DNA from: an uncultured Bacteroides sp.
GTDB taxonomy: Bacteria > Bacteroidota > Bacteroidia > Bacteroidales > Bacteroidaceae
Length of the DNA: 64,000 bases
NCBI GenBank assembly: GCA_945607605.1
Contig: CALYZE010000002.1
Coordinates: 59,215-123,214, forward strand
Direction: 5' to 3'
Below, one piece after another: positions 56,719 through 64,000 of the stretch. Below the pieces are notes generated by a model, which searched no databases, was not told where the DNA came from, and saw nothing but the letters and a program-made list of their open reading frames with translations. Position 1 is the first letter of the stretch. Each line of letters begins with the position of its first letter. The translations under genes were made by a program, and so were the position numbers.

Positions 56719-58056
56719 ATGATTAGTTTAAACATTGAAAAGACTTTTGGATTCATCTCCAAAGAAAATGTATTTGCTTATGAAGCCCAAGTAAAGGCTG
56801 CACAGGAAGCATTAGAAAATGGCACTGGTCAAGGCAACGATTTCTTAGGCTGGTTGCATCTGCCTTCTTCTATCACCAAAGAACACCTAGCTGACCTGAA
56901 AGCTACTGCAAACGTATTGCGTGAAAACTGCGAAGTTGTAGTAGTGGCCGGTATTGGCGGTAGTTACCTTGGCGCACGTGCAGTCATCGAAGCTTTATCA
57001 AACAGTTTTACCTGGTTGCAAGATAAGAAGACTGCTCCTGTCATTCTCTATGCAGGACACAATATTGGTGAAGATTACTTATTCGAACTTACAGAGTTTT
57101 TAAAAGACAAGAAATTCGGTGTCATTAATATATCCAAATCAGGTACGACTACCGAAACAGCCTTAGCTTTTCGACTGCTGAAGAAACAATGCGAGGATCA
57201 ACGCGGCAAAGACATGGCCAAGAAAGTAATCGTTGCTATTACGGATGCTAAGAAAGGTGCTGCTCGTATAACTGCCGATAACGAAGGTTACAAATCTTTT
57301 ATTATCCCTGATAATGTAGGCGGTCGTTTCTCCGTACTGACCCCGGTGGGTTTATTGCCTATTGCTATCGCTGGCTTCGACATCGAAAAGTTGGTTGCAG
57401 GTGCAGTAGCCATGGAGAAAGCTTGTGGAAAAGAGGTTCCCTTTGCTGACAATCCTGCTGCAATCTATGCTGCTACTCGCAACGAACTTTACAAGAGCGG
57501 TAAGAAGATTGAAATCCTCGTAAACTTCAATCCTAAACTGCACTATGTAAGCGAATGGTGGAAGCAGCTTTACGGTGAATCAGAAGGTAAAGAAAATAAG
57601 GGTATCTTCCCTGCTGCTGTAGATTTTTCTACTGATTTGCATTCCATGGGACAATGGATTCAAGAAGGTGAACGCACCATTTATGAAACCGTAATCTCTG
57701 TAGAAAGCACTCAACATAAGCTGCAAGTACCTAGTGATGAAGCAAACCTTGATGGTTTGAACTTCCTTGCAGGCAAACGGGTAGATGAAGTGAATAAGAT
57801 GGCTGAACTGGGAACTCAACTCGCTCATGTTGACGGCGGTGTACCCAATATCCGTCTCGTAATTCCTGCTCTTAATGAAGAAACAATCGGGGGCTTGCTC
57901 TACTTCTTTGAAATAGGCTGCGGCATCAGTGGCTATATTCTAGGAGTAAATCCATTCGACCAACCGGGAGTAGAAGCATACAAGAAGAATATGTTTGCAC
58001 TGCTCAACAAGCCGGGCTACGAAGAGGAGTCTAAGGCTATTCAGGCTAGGCTGTAA
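56719..58056 (+). CDS. pgi: Glucose-6-phosphate isomerase
   Basis: A 445-residue enzyme interconverting glucose 6-phosphate and fructose 6-phosphate. Substrate motifs are [18 protein letters not shown] and [41 protein letters not shown] and a C-terminal [13 protein letters not shown] follow. The length matches the short Bacillus-type Pgi, not the 549-residue E. coli type. It ends at a terminator and is likely co-transcribed with gpsA. Confidence 0.97.
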   Translation: MISLNIEKTFGFISKENVFAYEAQVKAAQEALENGTGQGNDFLGWLHLPSSITKEHLADLKATANVLRENCEVVVVAGIGGSYLGARAVIEALSNSFTWLQDKKTAPVILYAGHNIGEDYLFELTEFLKDKKFGVINISKSGTTTETALAFRLLKKQCEDQRGKDMAKKVIVAITDAKKGAARITADNEGYKSFIIPDNVGGRFSVLTPVGLLPIAIAGFDIEKLVAGAVAMEKACGKEVPFADNPAAIYAATRNELYKSGKKIEILVNFNPKLHYVSEWWKQLYGESEGKENKGIFPAAVDFSTDLHSMGQWIQEGERTIYETVISVESTQHKLQVPSDEANLDGLNFLAGKRVDEVNKMAELGTQLAHVDGGVPNIRLVIPALNEETIGGLLYFFEIGCGISGYILGVNPFDQPGVEAYKKNMFALLNKPGYEEESKAIQARL

Positions 58057-58080
58057 AAAAGTAATTAACAGATATAACTA

Positions 58081-58117
58081 ATCAGGCGCAGTACATCATA
58101 CTGTGCCTGATTTTTTG
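58081..58117 (+). terminator. Terminator after pgi
   Basis: ATCAGGCGCAGTA and TACTGTGCCTGAT pair over 13 bases with one mismatch, followed by TTTTT. Confidence 0.88.
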
Positions 58118-58149
58118 TATTTTTACACTCACAAAACAATAAGTATTAT

Positions 58150-58905
58150 ATGTTCGAAGAATCTATCACCCGTTACCTGCAAAAGCACGGGCACTCCAAT
58201 ATTCAACTAAAAGCCGTACTCTTTGATATGGATGGTGTACTTTTTAACTCCATGCCTTATCATGCCGATGCATGGCATAAAGTAATGGAACGTCATGACC
58301 TACACCTCAGTCGAGAAGAGGCTTATATGCATGAAGGCCGTACGGGAGCCTCAACCATCAATATCGTTTATCAGCGACAATATGGCAAAGATGCTACTCC
58401 TGAAATGATAGAAAGCATCTATGCAGAAAAAAGTAAAGAGTTTAATACTCACCCTGAGCCCGAACGCATGATCGGCGCAAAAGAAGTGTTGGAAAAGACT
58501 AAAACAGGAGGACTTACCCCGATATTAGTCACCGGTTCAGGACAGCATTCGCTCTTAGATCGTCTTATACATAACTTTCCCGGCATGTTTCAACGACAAC
58601 GCATGGTTACCGCTTTCGATGTTAAATATGGAAAACCTCATCCAGAACCTTACCTCATGGGACTGGAAAAAGCTGGAGTCAAAGCCAATGAAGCAATGGT
58701 TGTGGAAAATGCTCCTATTGGTATACAAGCCGGAGTGGCGGCAGGCATCTTTACCGTAGCCGTCAACACCGGACCAATTGATGATAAAGTGTTATTGGAT
58801 GCAGGAGCAGATATTCTTTTCCCTTCTATGCAGGCGCTTTGTGACAATTGGGAAGCATTGCAAACAGCCTTAAAACAAAAGACTGTTCGCAATGCTATCT
58901 TCTAA
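58150..58905 (+). CDS. HAD-family phosphatase, beta-phosphoglucomutase-like
   Basis: A 251-residue haloacid-dehalogenase fold enzyme. Motif I is FDMDGVLFNSMPYHADAW with the nucleophile Asp, motif II VTGSGQHSLLDR, motif III KYGKPHPEPYLMGL and motif IV VENAPIGIQAGVAAGI. The cap (about residues 35-105) is of the beta-phosphoglucomutase or sugar-phosphatase type. The substrate is not known. Its TAA overlaps the TAG of the opposing GH2 gene by two bases, so no terminator fits between them. Confidence 0.9.
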   Translation: MFEESITRYLQKHGHSNIQLKAVLFDMDGVLFNSMPYHADAWHKVMERHDLHLSREEAYMHEGRTGASTINIVYQRQYGKDATPEMIESIYAEKSKEFNTHPEPERMIGAKEVLEKTKTGGLTPILVTGSGQHSLLDRLIHNFPGMFQRQRMVTAFDVKYGKPHPEPYLMGLEKAGVKANEAMVVENAPIGIQAGVAAGIFTVAVNTGPIDDKVLLDAGADILFPSMQALCDNWEALQTALKQKTVRNAIF

Positions 58906-61781
58906 CGGAAATCAAACATTAGATTCAGATGTAGCCCTTCATCCCCGGACTTGATACGGATATTTCCCGGTTGGCTGTTCGGTCCTTGTTGCTCTATGGG
59001 CTTAAAGGAGCAGATTGCTGGAATATCAAGTAGAAAAGAAATATCTCCTTCCGGGAATTGGGGCATCGTATCCTTTACACGTCCGGCAGGTTCTTCGGGT
59101 GTAAATATATGGTAGAAGATACCATCATTTCGCGAGTAAATAGTAAAAGGCGTAGTGTCGCTCTCCAAAGTAGCCCAATACATATTAGCATGATATCCTT
59201 TGAACTCCGGGTAAATGAGATTTTCAAAACTCTCACCGGTAATGGTGTTATTATAATCTTTGTGCCACGTACCGTAAGTAGTACCCGAAATACGATTTTT
59301 CCATACACGGTATGGGCCTCGTCCCATCCATGTCATGCCCATACAGTTTTCTTCCGGATAAGAGAATGTCAATCCAAGATTAAAGACTTGGGTGTCCATA
59401 AATGCATCATCAAAGCCACCGCCTCCTGAGGCACGGTTCAACAAGATAGCATCCATGTACAATAGTCCTTCATTTGTTAGTTTCCACACAATCGAATCGA
59501 CTGCTCCTTTATATTTGGCACAGAACACGGATTCTTCAGCAGTGGTGCGTATATAACTCAGAGAAGGTTCATAACGCATCTTGATTCCTACTGGGCACGG
59601 GCCATCCTTGAATGGAATTTCCTTGTCGCCTGACATCACTCGGCGCAGCAAACCAGTAGTTGCATCAAAGGTAACACATACGTTCTTACTTTCTAATACT
59701 ATTTCATTCGAGGTTTGTGTTGCTATAGCAGCCTCTGCATGATTCCGAGTTATTGCTGCTTGCGAAAGCTTGTGTTTAAAATAGGCTTTAGTTAAGCGAA
59801 TGGGATAAGACCATTCACAAATACTCTGTCCTTCTTTATCAAAAGCTTCTAGAACCAGAATATCACCTTCATGGAAAGAATCAGGAAGATTAAAACGGGC
59901 AGTGCCGGTTTCTCCTGGGTTAATATTTGGAAGTTGCACATCACCAGTAGCAAGAATAGCTTCGCTTTCCTTTCTTTGTAACGGAGTATGACATGCCAGC
60001 ACTTTATACTTCATCCGACAATGAGACAAGTTCGTGTAAGTATATTCATTCGTTAGCAAAAAGCTACCATCAAAATGACTAGTAATCAGCAGTGGCTTTA
60101 ACTGAATAGGTGACCACTGCGCACGGATGGCATAAAAGCTTCCTTCTTTTTCTCGCCTTGGCCCTACAATACCATCAGGGGCGTTCGATTTATCTGAATC
60201 AAGAATTCCTCCCTTATCTGTACGTTTAGGAGCCTCATCGCAATAAACCCAAATGAAGCCTCCCGCAAACATCGGATTAGTGCTCCAACGTTCCCAAAAA
60301 TCACGTAAACCTGCACCTCCTCCTTGATCATACATGGCATGCATAAATTCTGTAGGCATAAATACTTTATATCCATTGGTAAAACGAGCCACACCGGTTA
60401 GATAAGCCGGATAGTGGTGCGTGTCCAAATCATTGAAATCAGCCCATGGATGAACCATATGACGTTTCTGCAATTTATCATACTTCTCAAACAAAGGATC
60501 AAGAGCATAGTTCCATCCACCCTCATTACCGTGACTCCAAATTATAATACAAGGATGATTCACATCACGTTCAATCATTTCCTTTACCAAGCCTGGCCCT
60601 ACTTTAGAATCATAGCCATTCTGCCAACCTGCTAACTCATCCATATAAACGAGTCCCAAAGAATCACACATATCCAAAAAATGTTCATCGGGCGGATAGT
60701 GAGAACGGACTGCATTCATATTCATCTCTTTGATGAGCAGCGCATCCTGTTTGCTCATAGCCACGCTTGTAGTACGGCCTCCATCTACAGAAAAAGAATG
60801 GCGGTTTACACCTTTCACTACTAATTTGACACCATTCAAGTAAACTCCATCTTGCGGAAAAAATTCAATAGTACGGAAACCTATACGCGTATCACGAGTT
60901 TGAATAATCTGACCTGATGGATCTTTTAATTCTAATCGAGCTACATAAAGATTCGGGGCTTCAGTGGACCAAGTCTTTGCTTCTTGCCAAATTCCTTCAA
61001 GTAGTTGTTCATTATTCGAATTCGTTATTTTATGAACAAGAGTCACTTGGTTGTCGGTGGTATTAAGATTCTTTCCATCCTTTAATCCCTTTACAGAAAC
61101 AGATAATTCATATCCCTGTGCATTCCCTTCCATATCCACTGCTGCTTGAAATTTTCCATCTTGACTAGCATTCAGAGTAAAATGTCTCATATGAACCGTA
61201 GGGACTACTTCTAACCAAACTGGCCTATAAATACCTCCGTATAACCACCAATCAGCCTTACGTTCTGCTGCATTTATTGACTTGTTTGCAGATTCTTTGG
61301 TTATTTTTACTTCAAGAGTATTCTTCTTTCCGAATTCCAGTAAATCCGTAATATCATAGTTAAAACGGTAGAAGCCTCCTTGGTGTACAGGTCCAGCACT
61401 TTTTCCATTAATCAGTACTTCAGCATCCGTCATTACTCCGTCAAAGTATATTTTTACACGCTGATCTCTCCAAGATCTTGGCGCCTCAAATTTATGACGA
61501 TAAATACCTATCTCGTCACTGGGCTTTTCACCTGGAACTTTATACCAACGTCCGTAAGTATATGTGCCAAAACCCTGAAGTTCCCAATTGCAAGGTACTT
61601 CTATTTTTTTCCATTTACTACTGTTCTGTCCCTTTGAACAGAAAAAATCCCATGTTTTAGTATCATCAATACCAGTACCTGAAAGATAAATTCTTTCTGC
61701 GTGCAGAACTTGAGCACGTACTACGCTTGTCAAAGGCAATGCCACTAGTATAAGCAGCCAACCAATAAGTCTGTTCTTCAT
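58902..61781 (-). CDS. Secreted GH2 glycosidase, beta-galactosidase type
   Basis: A 959-residue protein with a signal peptide (residues 1-23, VVRAQ). Domain order: sugar-binding jelly roll (about 30-200), immunoglobulin-like (about 200-320), TIM barrel (about 320-620) and a C-terminal beta-sandwich of the beta-galactosidase small-chain type (about 700-955). The acid/base Glu is E420 in IIIWSHGNEGG and the nucleophile candidate E478 in MPTEFMHAM. It probably cuts beta-galactosides, or other beta-linked sugars, in the periplasm. It lies 91 bases downstream of a hybrid two-component regulator, which is its likely control. Confidence 0.92.
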   Translation of the reverse strand: MKNRLIGWLLILVALPLTSVVRAQVLHAERIYLSGTGIDDTKTWDFFCSKGQNSSKWKKIEVPCNWELQGFGTYTYGRWYKVPGEKPSDEIGIYRHKFEAPRSWRDQRVKIYFDGVMTDAEVLINGKSAGPVHQGGFYRFNYDITDLLEFGKKNTLEVKITKESANKSINAAERKADWWLYGGIYRPVWLEVVPTVHMRHFTLNASQDGKFQAAVDMEGNAQGYELSVSVKGLKDGKNLNTTDNQVTLVHKITNSNNEQLLEGIWQEAKTWSTEAPNLYVARLELKDPSGQIIQTRDTRIGFRTIEFFPQDGVYLNGVKLVVKGVNRHSFSVDGGRTTSVAMSKQDALLIKEMNMNAVRSHYPPDEHFLDMCDSLGLVYMDELAGWQNGYDSKVGPGLVKEMIERDVNHPCIIIWSHGNEGGWNYALDPLFEKYDKLQKRHMVHPWADFNDLDTHHYPAYLTGVARFTNGYKVFMPTEFMHAMYDQGGGAGLRDFWERWSTNPMFAGGFIWVYCDEAPKRTDKGGILDSDKSNAPDGIVGPRREKEGSFYAIRAQWSPIQLKPLLITSHFDGSFLLTNEYTYTNLSHCRMKYKVLACHTPLQRKESEAILATGDVQLPNINPGETGTARFNLPDSFHEGDILVLEAFDKEGQSICEWSYPIRLTKAYFKHKLSQAAITRNHAEAAIATQTSNEIVLESKNVCVTFDATTGLLRRVMSGDKEIPFKDGPCPVGIKMRYEPSLSYIRTTAEESVFCAKYKGAVDSIVWKLTNEGLLYMDAILLNRASGGGGFDDAFMDTQVFNLGLTFSYPEENCMGMTWMGRGPYRVWKNRISGTTYGTWHKDYNNTITGESFENLIYPEFKGYHANMYWATLESDTTPFTIYSRNDGIFYHIFTPEEPAGRVKDTMPQFPEGDISFLLDIPAICSFKPIEQQGPNSQPGNIRIKSGDEGLHLNLMFDFR

Positions 61782-61800
61782 AATCTCTTCTTTGTTTTTA

Positions 61801-61808
61801 CAAAAATA
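61801..61808 (-). promoter_or_regulatory. -7 element before the GH2 gene
   Basis: TATTTTTG on the minus strand, 19 bases before the GH2 start. It lies between the regulator's stop and the GH2 gene, so the GH2 has its own promoter. Confidence 0.5.
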
Positions 61809-61872
61809 GCGGATGATTCGATTGCTAATATGGAAAAACGTACATACTTATATATAATTATACAAACTTGAA

Positions 61873-64000
61873 TTATTCAGATTGTTCTCCCTTCTGATAA
61901 CCTGACGGTGTCACTCCAAATTGCTGTTTAAAGCATTTACTGAAGTAGAAAGGATCATTAATGCCTACCTTATATGAAATTTCAGATATGGTATCATTAC
62001 CTTCTGCTAACAATTCAGCAGCCCTCTTCATACGTATAATACGCATATATTCATTGGGAGTATAGCCAGTGACACCACGTACCTTGCGATAGAAAACTGT
62101 GCGCCCTAATTTCATCATACTGGCAAATTCATCAATGGTGAATTGTGCATTATTTATCTGTTTCTCCATAATAATTTGCAGTTTATCAGCAAACTCCTTG
62201 TCCTGCAGTGAAGCACAAATAGCAGGACGTATCATATGAAAGTCGTTAGAGAACTTCTCGCGCAGTTTATCACGCTGTTCTATCAACTTAAAGATACGAG
62301 CAAGAAGCAGTTTCGGGCTAAAAGGTTTGACAACATAAGCATCGGCTCCGCTTTCAACTCCTTCCAACTGTTTCTCTTCGGTACTTAGAGCCGTCAATAA
62401 AATAACAGGTATATGACTGGTATCAAAGTTCTTTTTCAGACGTTGAGTCACCTCAAATCCTGTGAGCCCTGGCATTAATACATCACATACCACCAAGTCA
62501 GCATCGTAAACACGGGCACGTTCCAAACCGGCAGTTCCATCCGCTTCCGTCACTACTTCAAAATACTGTCCTATCTCCTTTTCCAAGAACTCACGCACAT
62601 CGTCGTCATCCTCTATAATTAGAATTTTCCGTTTATTTAAAGGAGCGGAAGTGACTGGTCGCAAATCCTGACTATCCTTCTCCTCATCTCCCATCCTCAT
62701 CTCCTTTTGATGATGTTGAGATTCCTCAATCAACAGTTGATTAGGAATTAAAAAGTCTTTATCTCTATATACGGTTGCATCTATAGGCAGCAAAACTGTA
62801 AAGACTGACCCTCCTCCTTCATTTTCCGAATAAATGATGTCTCCTTTATGAACATGAACCAGCTCACGAGTCAAGTATAACCCTACTCCGATACTGTTTC
62901 CAGAGAAACTACTCTGCATAAAACAGTTGAAAATTTCATCTCGTTTTTCTTTCGGAATTCCCACTCCTGTATCTGCTACAGACATAATCAATTGTTTTTC
63001 TATGGCATTTACCATCACCGAAAATAAGATCTTCCCACCACTAGGAGTATATTTAAAAGCATTCGATAACAAATTATAGCTCACTTTATCCAAATTACTT
63101 CTATCAATAAACATCTGATAATTATCCACTGAAGGGATAAAGCGAAAATCCATATTCTTGGACTTAGCAGTATCCTTGAAACTCAAAAATATTTCGTTAA
63201 GAAAAGCTATAACATCTGTTTCTTCTAAAGAAAGAGTTAGCTTGTTATTCTGCATTTTGCGGAATTCAAGCAATTGATTGATTAACCGCAGCATACGTTT
63301 TGTACTTTTATTCATAATCTTCAGGGAATAAACCATATCTTTAGGATTGGTGCTTCCTTCCAGCTTTTCAAGTGCTCCCTGTATCAAAGTCAGTGGAGTG
63401 CGGAATTCATGGGATATATTAGTAAAAAAAACCAACTTATATTCTGTCAGTTGTTTTTCCACTTGGATGCGATTACGCAAAGCATTAAAATTATGTAGTA
63501 TTTTGAATAAACCATATCCAACTGCCAGAATTAAAGACACATAGACTAGATAAGACCATGTGCTACGCCAAAATGGAGGTGCAATTGTTACTTCAAGTTT
63601 CGCTTCACAATCGCTCCAAGTTCCCACTGCATTACATGCTTTGACACGTAGTACATAGTTACCTGGTGCAATGTTTTTATATACTGCAAAATTCAATGCA
63701 GATGGAGTACTCCAAGTCTTGTCATAATTATCTAACTTATACATATACTTCACAGTACCGTAGTTGGAATAATCAAAAATAGAAAAATCCACCTCAAATG
63801 AATTCTGTTCATAGCGTAAATCTATTCTATTTGTATAGGCCATTGAATATTTCAATGGAGAGTCTTTTTCGCCAGACTGTACCGACATACCGTTTATTTT
63901 CAATCCAGTTAAGGTTACTAGAGGAGAAACAATAGAACTTTTATATCTAGTCCTATTAGGATCTATCACCACCATTCCATAACCTGAACCAAACACAATC
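61873..64000 (-). CDS. Hybrid two-component system protein, C-terminal part (cut by window edge)
   Basis: At least 707 residues are visible and the frame runs to the window end, so the N-terminus is missing. Domain order: end of the periplasmic beta-propeller sensor with a Y_Y_Y domain (about 70-140), membrane helix (about 147-167), HisKA with His196 (NISHEFRTPL), HATPase (NAFKYTPSGG, ADTGVGIPKE), receiver with acceptor Asp505 (VVCDVLMPG), and AraC-type HTH (about 605-703). Such proteins sense oligosaccharides and switch on polysaccharide-use genes. The adjacent GH2 is the likely target. Confidence 0.93.
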   Translation of the reverse strand, partial: IVFGSGYGMVVIDPNRTRYKSSIVSPLVTLTGLKINGMSVQSGEKDSPLKYSMAYTNRIDLRYEQNSFEVDFSIFDYSNYGTVKYMYKLDNYDKTWSTPSALNFAVYKNIAPGNYVLRVKACNAVGTWSDCEAKLEVTIAPPFWRSTWSYLVYVSLILAVGYGLFKILHNFNALRNRIQVEKQLTEYKLVFFTNISHEFRTPLTLIQGALEKLEGSTNPKDMVYSLKIMNKSTKRMLRLINQLLEFRKMQNNKLTLSLEETDVIAFLNEIFLSFKDTAKSKNMDFRFIPSVDNYQMFIDRSNLDKVSYNLLSNAFKYTPSGGKILFSVMVNAIEKQLIMSVADTGVGIPKEKRDEIFNCFMQSSFSGNSIGVGLYLTRELVHVHKGDIIYSENEGGGSVFTVLLPIDATVYRDKDFLIPNQLLIEESQHHQKEMRMGDEEKDSQDLRPVTSAPLNKRKILIIEDDDDVREFLEKEIGQYFEVVTEADGTAGLERARVYDADLVVCDVLMPGLTGFEVTQRLKKNFDTSHIPVILLTALSTEEKQLEGVESGADAYVVKPFSPKLLLARIFKLIEQRDKLREKFSNDFHMIRPAICASLQDKEFADKLQIIMEKQINNAQFTIDEFASMMKLGRTVFYRKVRGVTGYTPNEYMRIIRMKRAAELLAEGNDTISEISYKVGINDPFYFSKCFKQQFGVTPSGYQKGEQSE

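Noticed and set aside
1-64000. CRISPR array, prophage, conjugative element or rRNA operon
   Set aside because: No regularly spaced long direct repeats with unique spacers, no phage or conjugation genes and no rRNA sequence were found.

Overview
The window reads as a chromosomal segment of a gut Bacteroides (Bacteroidota). The promoters are of the Bacteroides type (TTTG, about 19 bases, then TAnnTTTG, with no sigma70 -35/-10). The gene set agrees: a paired-subunit methylmalonyl-CoA mutase, a clustered aconitase/isocitrate dehydrogenase/citrate synthase operon, an ExbB/ExbD/ExbD/TonB motor, a hybrid two-component sensor beside a GH2 glycosidase, a secreted GH109-type enzyme, an M64 peptidase and an HU-like protein with an HIG-type domain. 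Most of the sequence is intact housekeeping DNA. The species cannot be named from it.

Layout. 0-7 kb: an ECF sigma operon, a cardiolipin synthase, thyA-folA, an Lrp regulator, a secreted M64 peptidase and a GNAT enzyme. 7-13 kb (minus): Ton motor genes, tRNA-Ser(GGA), TatD, an unknown protein, a polyprenyl synthase and TonB. 13-16 kb (plus): cmk-ispH and pfkA. 16-19 kb (minus): a three-gene operon of a steroid 5-alpha-reductase homologue, an Old-Yellow-Enzyme reductase and an SDR, most simply read as bile-acid/steroid A-ring metabolism. 19-24 kb (minus): acnA-icd-gltA. 24-26 kb: a UPF1-like helicase. 26-32.3 kb (minus): ilvD-ilvB-ilvN-acyl-ACP thioesterase-ilvC, preceded by a 24-residue leader peptide rich in Val, Leu and Ile with mutually exclusive antiterminator and terminator stems. 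This looks like a complete ribosome-mediated attenuator.

32.3-35.6 kb is scarred DNA: a decayed IS66-type fragment, a 22-bp-period repeat array, the GH109 gene, an IS5-family transposase truncated at both ends and a gene tail. 35.6-39.3 kb: a SlyD-like isomerase, a cysteine-desulfidase-like enzyme and a lipoprotein. 39.7-44.7 kb: aroC, an M20 peptidase and topB. 44.9-49 kb: methylmalonyl-CoA mutase. 49-53 kb: an AspT-like transporter, a cytidylate-kinase-like protein and a MATE exporter. 53-59 kb: an HU-like protein, lysS, gpsA, pgi and a HAD phosphatase. 58.9-64 kb (minus): a GH2 beta-galactosidase-type enzyme and the C-terminal part of a hybrid two-component regulator cut by the window edge.

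Two regions deserve most attention. One is the ilv attenuator, whose leader codons and alternative stems can be read base by base. The other is the steroid-reductase operon, whose first enzyme keeps the Glu and Tyr that act in human SRD5A2. Less explained are a dispersed intergenic element present twice, two arrays of three direct repeats with a 22-bp period, and an 11-bp inverted pair bracketing the mutase promoter.
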